Shown here: piece after piece, positions 56,540-64,000 of the stretch
How positions within the stretch are numbered: position 1 is the stretch's first letter
Layout of the letters: each line of letters starts with the position of its first letter
Origin: Tunturiibacter gelidiferens
GTDB taxonomy: Bacteria > Acidobacteriota > Terriglobia > Terriglobales > Acidobacteriaceae
Direction of reading: 5' to 3'
NCBI RefSeq assembly: GCF_014201335.1
Contig: NZ_JACHEB010000007.1
Location: forward strand, 179,357-243,356
Length of the DNA: 64,000 bases
Made by a program: the position numbers and the translations under genes
The notes under the pieces: generated by a model
Databases searched by the model: none
The model's input: the letters and a program-made list of their open reading frames with translations, nothing else
Told to the model about the DNA's origin: nothing

Positions 56540-57640
56540 ATGCGCACAAAACCATCCATTCGAAATCTTCTACTCGGCTTCCTCTTAGCAGTCATCTCCT
56601 CGACTGCCTTCGCTCAGGTCGGCATCTCCGTCTCCTTCGGACCACCCGCACTTCCCGTCTACACGCAGCCCATCTGCCCGGGCGACGGCTACATCTGGAC
56701 CCCCGGCTACTGGGCCTGGGACGCTGACTACGGCGACTACTATTGGGTTCCAGGCACCTGGGTCCTCGCCCCCGAGGTCGGCTATCTTTGGACCCCTGGC
56801 TGGTGGGGCTGGGGCGGCAGCGGATACCTCTTCCATCAGGGCTACTGGGGCTCGCAGGTCGGTTTTTACGGCGGAATCAGCTACGGCTTCGGCTACTTCG
56901 GCAACGGCTACGAGGGAGGCCGATGGGACAATAATCACTTCTTCTATAACCGCACCGTCAACAACATAAACGTCAACAACATTCACAACACCTACAACAC
57001 CACCATCGTCCACAACACCACCGTCATCAACCGAGTCAGCTACAACGGTGGCAACGGGGGCGTCGAAGCACGTGCTACCCCACAAGAAGAAGCGGCAGAT
57101 CGTGAGCGCCACATCGCACCGGTCCCCGCTCAGGTGCAACACTACCAGGCAGCACGCTCCAACCCACAGCTCCGCGCTTCGACAAATCAGGGCAAGCCTC
57201 CAATCGCCGCAACCGCGAGACCCGGAGAGTTCAACGGCCATGACGTCGTCGCCGCTCACGAAGCTGGAGCGCCCTATCACCCACCAGCCAATCGCCCGAA
57301 CACAGAATCTCAACCCGCGAACTTTAACCACGCAAGCGAGGTACAGCCCCACCAGGCGCCTGCACCTCCAAATACTGGAAGCGCGAAACTCGATCAAAAA
57401 TATCAGCAGCAGCAGAATCAGCTGATCGCAAAACAGAACCAGGAGCACCAGCAGCTTCAGCAAAAACAAGATGCCGAGCATCAGCGAGCTACGCAGCAGG
57501 CTGCAAACGACGCGCAAAAACAGCAGCTGGAGCACCAACACCAACAACAGACCCAGCAAATGGAACAGCGCCACACCGCGCAACAGCAACAACTGCAACA
57601 ACACCAGCCGGAAAACCACAACGAAGGGCATCCAAAATGA
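56540..57640 (+). CDS. YXWGXW-repeat secreted protein with Gln-rich tail
   Basis: 366 aa. The signal peptide ends at AFAQV. Tandem aromatic repeats follow (GYIWTPGYWAWDADY, YYWVPGTWV, GYLWTPGWWGW, FHQGYWGSQVGFYGG), matching YXWGXW-type modules. An Asn/Thr-rich segment follows, and the last 100 residues are Gln/His-rich and strongly coiled-coil-like (QQQQNQLIAKQNQEHQQLQQ). Probably periplasmic or surface-attached; function unknown. Confidence 0.85.
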   Translation: MRTKPSIRNLLLGFLLAVISSTAFAQVGISVSFGPPALPVYTQPICPGDGYIWTPGYWAWDADYGDYYWVPGTWVLAPEVGYLWTPGWWGWGGSGYLFHQGYWGSQVGFYGGISYGFGYFGNGYEGGRWDNNHFFYNRTVNNINVNNIHNTYNTTIVHNTTVINRVSYNGGNGGVEARATPQEEAADRERHIAPVPAQVQHYQAARSNPQLRASTNQGKPPIAATARPGEFNGHDVVAAHEAGAPYHPPANRPNTESQPANFNHASEVQPHQAPAPPNTGSAKLDQKYQQQQNQLIAKQNQEHQQLQQKQDAEHQRATQQAANDAQKQQLEHQHQQQTQQMEQRHTAQQQQLQQHQPENHNEGHPK

Positions 57641-57670
57641 CACCGGTGTGAGCAATAGCGCCGTCGATCC

Positions 57671-57715
57671 CACGGTGCTCACTCATGCGGCTTCATCGTA
57701 TGAGTGAGCACCGTG
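57671..57715. repeat. Perfect 16-bp inverted repeat
   Basis: CACGGTGCTCACTCAT (57671-57686) and ATGAGTGAGCACCGTG (57700-57715) pair without mismatch over a 13-nt loop. It lies 30 bp after the YXWGXW stop. There is no T tract, so it is either a non-canonical terminator or a mobile REP-like hairpin. Confidence 0.8.
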
Positions 57716-57804
57716 TAGCAGCACGCGTCCGCTCCACCCCACAGCCAACCTGCGTGCTAAACTCCTCCCGTGCACCGGTAACAATCCACTCCAGGAGCAT
57801 CCAA

Positions 57805-58320
57805 ATGAACCCTCGGAGACCCTCCCGCCACCTCACCCTTTGCACGGCATCCCTCTTCCTCATCGGTGTCTCAGCTTTGCCCGGCCAGCTCGCCGACATC
57901 CCCATCAAACCGGGACTGTGGAATACGCAGATCGTCGCAAAGATGGGCCTCAATGATAATGACAACGAGCCCATCGTGAGCCAGGCCTGCTTCACCGCCG
58001 GAACCACCATCAGCGGTTATCTCGCCGCCATGACCAAATCCGCGCCTGAAGTCCAGTGCACCATGTCCAACAAGGTCCAGACCGCCAACCACATCGCGTT
58101 CGACACCACCTGCACCAGCGCCCACGCCACCTCAAAGACTCACTCCGACTTCCAGCTCGCCGACGCTGAACACTTCACCGGCTCCAGCCACTCCACCATT
58201 GTCGGCAGCTCCCACGACCATCCCATCAACATGGAGATGAGCAAAACCTTCACCGCAAAGTTTCTCTCCTCAAACTGCGGCGACGTCAAACCCCTCACCG
58301 ACCAGTCCCCCCAAAAATAA
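57805..58320 (+). CDS. Secreted DUF3617-family protein
   Basis: 171 aa. Signal peptide (LTLCTASLFLIGVSALPGQ), then IPIKPGLWNTQIVAKM, a SQACFTA cysteine segment and a later SNCGD cysteine, the pattern of DUF3617 proteins that start with a PGLWE-like motif. Periplasmic, function unknown. CAGGAG precedes the ATG at 57805. Confidence 0.82.
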   Translation: MNPRRPSRHLTLCTASLFLIGVSALPGQLADIPIKPGLWNTQIVAKMGLNDNDNEPIVSQACFTAGTTISGYLAAMTKSAPEVQCTMSNKVQTANHIAFDTTCTSAHATSKTHSDFQLADAEHFTGSSHSTIVGSSHDHPINMEMSKTFTAKFLSSNCGDVKPLTDQSPQK

Positions 58321-58445
58321 ATCCAACAGCGCGGTCGCGGACTCTCAATATCGAAGGCGCGCTTTCACGTCTTTGTGAAAGACCAGAGGTAAACTACTGC
58401 ACGTGTCTGCAGCACATCAGATATCAGCCCAAGGGGGAGATTCAT

Positions 58446-59321
58446 ATGCACATATTGAGAAATGTCTTAGATCAGGCTCAGAAAAACGGAGTAGCCGTCG
58501 GTCACTTCAACGTCTCTGATCTGGTTCTGTTGAAGGCGGTCTTCGCAGCTGCGAAAAAACTGAACGTTCCCGTCATCGTCGGAGCTTCAGAAGGCGAACG
58601 CGAGTTTTTAGGAACCCGTCAGCTTGGCGCTCTCGTGCGTAGCATCCGCGAGGAGTCCGATTTCCCGATCTTCCTCAACGCAGATCACACCCACTCCCTG
58701 CCCAAAGCCATCGAGGCGGCCAAAGCCGGCTTTGACTCCATCGTCTTTGACCTCTCCGCTCTGCCGTTCGAAGAAAATGTCCGCCAAACCAAAGAAGCCG
58801 TCGAAGCCCTCAAAGCGATCAACCCCGCCATCCTCATCGAAGGCGAGATCGGCGACATCGGCACCGGCTCCGAGATACATGACAAAGCCCCCGACCTCAC
58901 ACGCGGCCTGACCTCTCCCGAACAGGCGAAACAATATGTCGACGCCACCGGAATCGACATCCTCGCCCCCGCCGTAGGCAACATGCACGGCATGCTCAAG
59001 AGCATGGTCCACGGCGAAGCAACCAAGCACCTCGACATCCCAAGAATCGCCGAGATCAAAAAGGCCGTCAAAACCTTCATCACCCTCCACGGCGGATCGG
59101 CAACCAACGACGCAGACTTCCACAAGGCAATCGCCGCCGGCATCAACATCATCCACATCAACACCGAGCTTCGCGTCGCTTGGCGACGTGGCCTCGAAGA
59201 AGGCCTCGCCAAAAACCCAGACGAAGTCGTCCCCTACAAAATCCTGCCATCCGCAGTGGAGTCAGTGAAGCAGGTAGTCCTCTCTCGTTTGAGCCTGTTC
59301 AACAACAAGCCTCCAGCCTGA
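58446..59321 (+). CDS. Class II fructose-bisphosphate aldolase family protein
   Basis: 291 aa, a zinc-dependent aldolase. Metal ligands are in NADHTHS, the EGEIGDIGTGSE segment, GNMHGML and TLHGGSATND. The phosphate-binding end is NIIHINTELRVAWR. Closest in wording to the FBA/GatY/KbaY group, so fructose-1,6-bisphosphate or tagatose-1,6-bisphosphate is the likely substrate. An AGGGGGAG ribosome site precedes the ATG. A double-hairpin repeat starts 37 bp after the stop. Confidence 0.92.
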   Translation: MHILRNVLDQAQKNGVAVGHFNVSDLVLLKAVFAAAKKLNVPVIVGASEGEREFLGTRQLGALVRSIREESDFPIFLNADHTHSLPKAIEAAKAGFDSIVFDLSALPFEENVRQTKEAVEALKAINPAILIEGEIGDIGTGSEIHDKAPDLTRGLTSPEQAKQYVDATGIDILAPAVGNMHGMLKSMVHGEATKHLDIPRIAEIKKAVKTFITLHGGSATNDADFHKAIAAGINIIHINTELRVAWRRGLEEGLAKNPDEVVPYKILPSAVESVKQVVLSRLSLFNNKPPA

Positions 59322-59357
59322 CGAGCTGTTGTACGGCAGGCGACCTTCCATTGCATC

Positions 59358-59414
59358 GGGTGCCCCATATCTCGACTCTGAGATGTGGGCATTCGTGCGA
59401 CAGCACGAACCGCC
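59358..59414 (+). repeat. Double-hairpin repeat, copy 5
   Basis: GGGTGCC lead, stem 1 CCCATATCTC / GAGATGTGGG, and stem 2 TTCGTGC-GACA-GCACGAA (7 bp, loop GACA instead of GAAA), tail ACCGCC. Positioned just downstream of the aldolase gene in the same orientation. Confidence 0.75.
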
Positions 59415-59446
59415 TTCGCTCCCTGGCAGACAACTCCCACCAGCCC

Positions 59447-59642
59447 AAAACGGAAATCCCGAAAAATAAATCCCAAAAACCTGGCGCATTTTTCACCACC
59501 GAAAAAGTGACTGTCAAAACACCACGTTTACCACGCATTCCACCACGTTCTCACCACCAAAAAACCACATCCAAACATGCCTTTTTCGCAAAATACCCAG
59601 CAAAAACACCAGAATCTCCAGCCAGAAAAAATAATGCGCCCC
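59447..59642. repeat. Dispersed 195-bp A/C-rich intergenic repeat, copy 2
   Basis: It aligns with 33943-34140 over the full length, with a long identical core around GTTTACCACGCATTCCACCA. It occupies the gap between a double-hairpin repeat and the 3' end of the mgtC-like gene. No protein frame is shared between the copies. Confidence 0.8.
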
Positions 59643-59677
59643 ACATATTTCGAACCGTCGACGAAAACACAAAACGT

Positions 59678-60409
59678 CTATTCCGCCTCGCCTCCGGTCT
59701 CAGTCCATTCCACAGACTCCGTCCACGGATACGCCCGCATCTCCGCCGCCACCGCATTCAAAACATTGGCATCGTGCGTAGGCGATTCCAGAATCACCTG
59801 GATAATAGAGTGGTCCGTATCTTCCACCCTCTCCGCATGCGTCTTTTGCAATACAAGGGAACGTTCAGCAATCGCGCGAGTCAACTCATACTCCGCCTCC
59901 GTCTGATGTTCCACATCGCAGACAAGCCTCAATCGGTAAAGCGCATGCGTCTCCACCACCGACAGAGAACGTCGATCGATAAACCGCGACAGCGGGCGTA
60001 GCACCGAATTGATCGCAACCAGCAAAGCCGCAACAAAAGCAGCCTCAAAGACCTTGCCCGCGCCAGCATAGGCCCCAACAGCGGCGGAGCACCACAGTGT
60101 GGCGGCTGTGTTCAATCCGCGCACATTTCCACCATCTTTCATAATCGCGCCCGCGCCAAGAAATCCCACACCGGACACCACATACGCGATAACCTGCGTC
60201 GTTCCTGGCGAAATCGTCAAACCCAGATCGACGAAAGCCGCGGCCCCAAAACACACCAATGTGTTGGTGCGCAATCCCGCCGCGCGCTGTCTCCACTGGC
60301 GCTCGGCACCCACACAAGCGCCAAGCGTCAACGCCGACAGGAGCCGCCCAAAAGTCGTTTGCCCCAGGGCACTCACCGCAGTGTGCCAGGAAAAATGATT
60401 TGCTATCAC
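59678..60409 (-). CDS. MgtC/SapB family membrane protein
   Basis: 243 aa. Four or five N-terminal hydrophobic helices carry the MgtC motif set (LLSALTLGACVGAERQW, RTNTLVCFGAAAFVDLG, VVSGVGFLGAGAIMKDGGNVRGLNTAATLWCSAAVG). A C-terminal ACT-like cytoplasmic domain of about 80 residues follows. MgtC proteins are linked to magnesium limitation and to control of F-type ATPase in some pathogens. GTG start, weak ribosome site. Confidence 0.9.
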   Translation of the reverse strand: MIANHFSWHTAVSALGQTTFGRLLSALTLGACVGAERQWRQRAAGLRTNTLVCFGAAAFVDLGLTISPGTTQVIAYVVSGVGFLGAGAIMKDGGNVRGLNTAATLWCSAAVGAYAGAGKVFEAAFVAALLVAINSVLRPLSRFIDRRSLSVVETHALYRLRLVCDVEHQTEAEYELTRAIAERSLVLQKTHAERVEDTDHSIIQVILESPTHDANVLNAVAAEMRAYPWTESVEWTETGGEAE

Positions 60410-60680
60410 GCAGGCAATCTTACGTCACACACTCACCTCAGGCATCCCATCCACGGTCGCCAGGCGGCCGTCTGCGCTGGTGCAATCCCAAGGTCTCTTC
60501 TTGGGACATCCGCCGAATTTGAGCATAAAGTGTTGAAGACAAACAACCCGCAGCGAAAGAAACGGGTCTGACACCTAAGACCCCCGGATGTGAGCCGCAA
60601 GTATTGATCGGACACCATTCCGCTTGTCTGTCAGACAACTCGCCACGGGCCCAATTCAAAAACAATAAGGAGAAATATAA

Positions 60681-60941
60681 ATGTTCATCATTTGGTGGAT
60701 CATCGTAGGCCTCATCGCTGGCTTCCTCACAGGCAAGCTCATGAAGGGCAGCGGTTACGGCGCAATCGGAGACATCGTCATCGGCATCATTGGAGCCATC
60801 GTCGGCGGCTTCATCATGCAGAAACTCGGCTATGCCGGTTCCGGTGGCCTCATCTACACCGTCATCGTAGCCATTGTCGGAGCTGTCCTCCTTACCCTGC
60901 TCCTACGCCTGGTTACCGGCAACAGAGCTCGAAACCTCTAA
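60681..60941 (+). CDS. GlsB/YeaQ/YmgE family stress-response membrane protein
   Basis: 86 aa, three hydrophobic helices with the family pattern IIVGLIAGFLTGKLMKG, GDIVIGIIGAIVGGFIM and IVAIVGAVLLTLLLRLV. Small inner-membrane protein associated with stress; molecular role unknown. AAGGAG precedes the ATG. The upstream gap (60410-60680) shows nothing I can name. Confidence 0.92.
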   Translation: MFIIWWIIVGLIAGFLTGKLMKGSGYGAIGDIVIGIIGAIVGGFIMQKLGYAGSGGLIYTVIVAIVGAVLLTLLLRLVTGNRARNL

Positions 60942-60980
60942 CTCCAGTCGCCCTGGCTGGCGAAGACCTCTGGCATTCCA

Positions 60981-61036
60981 CCGCCCCCACATCTCGACAT
61001 CGGAGATGTGGGCCTCTGCGCTTGAAAGCCCAAACC
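60981..61036 (+). repeat. Double-hairpin repeat, diverged copy 6
   Basis: Stem 1 is CCCACATCTC (60986-60995) with GAGATGTGGG (61003-61012), 10 bp with a C-G pair where other copies have U-G. Stem 2 is largely lost. The AACCG tail is kept. It lies 40 bp after the YeaQ-like gene. Confidence 0.68.
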
Positions 61037-61095
61037 GTTCTCTCTCCCCCAAAGGATGTATCGCCCAAACCCGGACGCAGTATGAAGCTAATCCC

Positions 61096-61617
61096 ATGAG
61101 CTTCTATAAAGGCATGCTCCTGGCAATCACCTTCCTCACCACGTATTCGTACGCACAAGACTGCCTGAGCAATCTGCCCCAGTCTGTAAGGTCGGCCGTC
61201 GAGCAGGACCACTGGACGATCGTGCAACCGCAGGATCTCTCAGGCAACGATCCTCAGATCTTCAGGGTCAATCACCCAGGCGAATGCCCGGGAGTAACTG
61301 CTGGAAACTTCTACCCCAAAGGAAAGTCGTCGTATCTGGTGGCGACGATCCAGCGGGACGATCAGAAAAATCCGACTGAGAAACTCACACTCGTTTTCTT
61401 CAAAAAAAATCTTCCCGTCACCGCGGTCGTTGTCCCTCCCACCCAGGTCGCAGATCCCTTCGTCGTCTGGAAACTCCGGCCCGGCCACTACCAGGACCTA
61501 TACGGCACTAAAGCCACGATCTCCCGAGAGTCCTTCGTTTACGAAAAACTCGTAGGCCCTGCAAAGCAGTTCTACTACGATGGCACCCACCTGAAATCCT
61601 TTGTGATCTCAAGATAG
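61096..61617 (+). CDS. Secreted hypothetical protein
   Basis: 173 aa. The signal peptide MSFYKGMLLAITFLTTYSYA is followed by QDCLSNLPQSVRSAVEQDHW and a beta-rich domain with two Cys (CLSN, ECPGV). No family is recognised. Probably periplasmic. A weak ribosome site; the frame runs further upstream through the repeat at 60981, but ATG 61096 gives the signal peptide. Confidence 0.7.
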   Translation: MSFYKGMLLAITFLTTYSYAQDCLSNLPQSVRSAVEQDHWTIVQPQDLSGNDPQIFRVNHPGECPGVTAGNFYPKGKSSYLVATIQRDDQKNPTEKLTLVFFKKNLPVTAVVVPPTQVADPFVVWKLRPGHYQDLYGTKATISRESFVYEKLVGPAKQFYYDGTHLKSFVISR

Positions 61618-61642
61618 AAGTCGTCCATGCTTCCGAAGATTG

Positions 61643-62419
61643 TCAATGGACATGAGGCACGTCGTCATTCATCGAGAAGACGTCCTTAAAGTCGCTCTCA
61701 TAAGGGAAGACATGGATCATCCAGGTAAACATATAGGGGTGAAAGATGCCGCCCTCTGCCTCACAGGCCTGTTTCGTATTGATGGAGCCGAACATGCCGA
61801 ACTTCGGATGGGCGGCTTGGTAGTCCTTAACTCGGTCTGCAGGGGCCTCGCAGAAGTTGGTATGCTCATGCCACCGCGCGACACTGAGCGGGATGCGCTC
61901 GTTCAGGTCCTCTGCGCTCGCGTTTGGCCGAGCCGTATACATCACACCTTCTAGTTTGTACTGCTGATACGGAGTTCGACGGTAAAGCAGCGACGTCGGT
62001 TTGCTTGGGTCGAAATGGAAGTCAGCATCCCGTGCGTTGGCCTCTTTGTTGAAGTGATATTGGGGCTGCTCGAGTTTCGGATTCGCAATCACATATCCGT
62101 CAGCCAAAGCGTTGCGATAGTCTTTGTAGCGCTCCATGGTCGCCTTAGCTTCTGCCACAACTTCCTTAGCCTTCGCTTCATCGCCCGGCTCCTTCGGCCA
62201 CACTGGCGTGATGGTCATGTGACCGGCCATGGCAGCCATACTCGGTCCCATATTTTTCATATCAGCCATATCGTTCATGTTGCCCTTGCCGGCACTCATG
62301 TTCATTCCGGCCATGCTGTCCTTTGGCTGGTCCTGTTGCCAGGCGTATCCCGGCAATGCAGTCAGAAACACAGCTTCGAAAACCAACCCCGCTAAGATCA
62401 TGCAACGAATGTGAACCAT
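61643..62419 (-). CDS. Secreted Met-rich hypothetical protein
   Basis: 258 aa. The signal peptide (CMILAGLVFEAVFLTALPGYA) is followed by a Met/Gly/Asp-rich stretch (DSMAGMNMSAGKGNMNDMAD) like those of periplasmic copper-binding proteins. A well-ordered domain follows with RYKDYRNALADGYVI, PQYHFNKEANARDADFHFDPS, SLLYRRTPYQQYKLEGVMYTA, RWHEHTNFC and HPYMFTWMIHVFP. The repeated His and Cys suggest metal binding, which is inference. GGAGGCGGAG precedes ATG 62419. The 364 bp upstream (62420-62783) contain nothing recognisable. Confidence 0.75.
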   Translation of the reverse strand: MVHIRCMILAGLVFEAVFLTALPGYAWQQDQPKDSMAGMNMSAGKGNMNDMADMKNMGPSMAAMAGHMTITPVWPKEPGDEAKAKEVVAEAKATMERYKDYRNALADGYVIANPKLEQPQYHFNKEANARDADFHFDPSKPTSLLYRRTPYQQYKLEGVMYTARPNASAEDLNERIPLSVARWHEHTNFCEAPADRVKDYQAAHPKFGMFGSINTKQACEAEGGIFHPYMFTWMIHVFPYESDFKDVFSMNDDVPHVH

Positions 62420-62783
62420 CTCCGCCTCCGTCGTGGCTACCGAAAGCAGCCCCGGCTCCATTGATTCACCATTCAATCGCGGGTACCAGAGCCACCTTGG
62501 CAACGTTTGACATAGCCACTGCAACATAAAAGCCGTTCCTACTCCACGGTTATCAAAAACCTATTCGAAAAGTCTCACAAGGTCCGCAAAGAGGCGACGA
62601 GTTTGTGCGCGAACAGGTCTCGAAGGTCAGTATCGATCCTCTCGCGGCGCAGTCCCGCCAGCACCCACTGGTCAGGGAGGCAAACGATATTACCTCAGCC
62701 TGCGTTTCATCTAAATTCAAAGAAAGGATTTGCCTGCGACTTTAGCCATTGAGCAATGGGCGGAAAAATTGGCGACGAACGGC

Positions 62784-63365
62784 TTATTCCTTATAGACCA
62801 GTCGTGGCCCACTAACCTGCTGTACTTTCAGGTCCACATCTACCTCAACGCGGTCGGCGATCTTAACAAACGGGATCCCACTCGTCATGCCATAATCCTT
62901 GCGATCGAACGCCATAACACCGTTGATAACGCCCGCACCAGTGCCCTTACCCGTAACCGTCAGTTTCAACGTCTCAGGTCGGGAGACACCCCGTATGGAA
63001 AAATTCCCCATAATGTCAAAAGTATCCGGGCTGGTCTGCACAACCTTCGTTGATCGAAATTCGATCGTCGGATCCTCCTCGACGTTGAAAAAATCCTTAC
63101 TCTTCAGCTTGCCGTCCTTTACCCCACTTCCAGTATCAACGGTGGCCGCCGCAATCTTGATATCCAAAACCCCTGTCGTTACATCCGAAGAGGTGAATTT
63201 CAGAGAGGCGTCCCACTTATCGAATTTACCGACGAGAGCGACCGAGGCCTTAACGTAAAACTTGATCGCGCTGTCCTCGGGAGTCGTTTTAAAGACAGGA
63301 ACCTGTGCGAGGCTAGGCAACGGCAACAAAACAGTTGCCAGAAGGCTGAGAATAGTTAGTCGCAT
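62784..63365 (-). CDS. YceI family periplasmic protein
   Basis: 193 aa. Signal peptide MRLTILSLLATVLLPLPSLA, then the YceI lipocalin-like barrel: SAIKFYVKASVALVGKFDKWDASLKF, DIKIAAATVDTGSGVKD, FFNVEEDPTIEFRSTKV, MGNFSIRGVSRPETL and FDRKDYGMTSGIPFVKIADRVEVDVDL. YceI proteins bind isoprenoid quinone-like or fatty lipids in the periplasm. Confidence 0.92.
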   Translation of the reverse strand: MRLTILSLLATVLLPLPSLAQVPVFKTTPEDSAIKFYVKASVALVGKFDKWDASLKFTSSDVTTGVLDIKIAAATVDTGSGVKDGKLKSKDFFNVEEDPTIEFRSTKVVQTSPDTFDIMGNFSIRGVSRPETLKLTVTGKGTGAGVINGVMAFDRKDYGMTSGIPFVKIADRVEVDVDLKVQQVSGPRLVYKE

Positions 63366-63480
63366 GGTGCTTGAGTTTCAACTTTCCCCGCTTCCCTGTC
63401 AACAGAAGATGTAGCTCTGCGAGCTACTATTTCTTCGTGCCTGAGACCGAATTTCGCGATATGCAGCCGAGCTTAGGCAA

Positions 63481-64000
63481 CTAGCCCTTCCGTTTGGCGG
63501 CTTTGAGCGGTCCAGCCTTCACAATCTTTCCACCCTCCTGAACGACATAGAGCTGGTTGACTTCAAGATCTGTCAGTACATCCACCTGCCCGCTAAGCCA
63601 ACGGATCTCCACGCTATCCACTTTCTTGGCCTGGTCCAGCCCGAAGTGCATACGCATATCGTTTTGCGAAAAATAGCTGCCCCCGCTCCGTAGTTCATCA
63701 AGCTGTCTTGAAGGCTTCTGGGCACCAGGCGTCGTTGCGGCCGTCACAATCACCCGGCTTCCAATGCCCGAACGATTGGACTTTACTCCTACCAGTTTGA
63801 TCTTGATCCAGTTTCGATTCAGGGTCGAGTCGCAACGTAAAAGCTGAGGCGCTGCATTTATGCAGTTGACCACGATATCCAAATCTCCGTCGTTATCGTA
63901 GTCGCCAAAAGCACAGCCCCTGGCAGGTACATCCTCTAGAATTCCAGGGCCACCTTTATTCGTGACATCCTGAAAACGGCCGTTGCGCAAATTTCGATAA
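63481..64000 (-). CDS. CRTAC1 family protein with ASPIC/UnbV domain (C-terminal part, cut by window end)
   Basis: The frame is open to base 64000, so the N-terminus is outside. An FG-GAP/VCBS unit (FQDVTNKGGPG...GCAFGDYDNDGDLDIVV, with a calcium-binding DxDxDGxxD) is followed by an ASPIC/UnbV domain (NRNWIKIKLVGVKSNRSGIGSRV, GGSYFSQNDMRMHFGL, VDSVEIRWLSGQVD). Large secreted beta-propeller proteins of this type are abundant in Acidobacteria. Exact function unknown. Confidence 0.9.
   Translation of the reverse strand, partial: YRNLRNGRFQDVTNKGGPGILEDVPARGCAFGDYDNDGDLDIVVNCINAAPQLLRCDSTLNRNWIKIKLVGVKSNRSGIGSRVIVTAATTPGAQKPSRQLDELRSGGSYFSQNDMRMHFGLDQAKKVDSVEIRWLSGQVDVLTDLEVNQLYVVQEGGKIVKAGPLKAAKRKG

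Overview
The window looks like a chromosomal segment of an Acidobacteriota (Terriglobia, Edaphobacter/Granulicella/Terriglobus type). The reasons are high GC coding DNA, two very large TonB-dependent receptors with an N-terminal carboxypeptidase-like domain, a CRTAC1/ASPIC-UnbV protein, YXWGXW, DUF3617 and Phenol_MetA_deg-type secreted proteins, and several families of short dispersed intergenic hairpin repeats. This placement comes from gene style, not from a database match.

Layout. 1-2520 is the C-terminal part of a secreted Ig-like/beta-helix protein. 2649-5380 is a divergent UDP-sugar dehydrogenase/epimerase pair. 5883-13666 is a probable lipid/polyketide locus: type III PKS, FAD reductase, acyl carrier protein, PP2C phosphatase, ketosynthase and MFS exporter. 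13841-17446 holds an FkbM methyltransferase, a small outer-membrane protein, a glycosyltransferase and FabF. 17928-21347 is the first TonB receptor. 21424-25108 is xfp-ackA (phosphoketolase and acetate kinase). 25353-29648 has an O-antigen-ligase-like protein, a second FkbM methyltransferase and glmS. 29652-33914 is an accessory patch: an AT-richer ApeA-like HEPN protein, a zinc-ribbon membrane protein, a duplicated HAD fragment, a DUF1579-like protein and a HAD phosphatase, interspersed with double-hairpin repeats.

The centrepiece is 34303-45076, a self-contained selenocysteine island. It has a formate dehydrogenase whose catalytic subunit is read through an in-frame UGA (34834-34836), its Fe-S and NrfD-like membrane subunits, a second UGA-containing selenoprotein of the iodothyronine-deiodinase family on the minus strand (UGA at 39932-39930), the tRNA-Sec gene selC (40390-40484, minus), and selD, selA and selB. 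Both UGA codons are followed after 10-11 nt by a small hairpin with a GGU-containing apical loop, as expected for bacterial SECIS elements. A conventional gene caller would break both selenoprotein genes in two. A degenerate copy of the fdh membrane-subunit 3' end lies on the far side of the deiodinase gene, which suggests a rearrangement that placed it there.

45104-48544 is a partly decayed stretch: a 21-bp tandem-repeat membrane protein, small hypotheticals, an S41 peptidase fragment and an acyl-carrier fragment. 48545-51949 is the second TonB receptor. 52225-64000 holds mostly housekeeping and envelope genes: SDR, GlcG-like protein, Phenol_MetA_deg, STAS, YXWGXW, DUF3617, class II aldolase, MgtC, YeaQ, a Met-rich secreted protein, YceI, and the end of a CRTAC1-type protein cut by the window edge.
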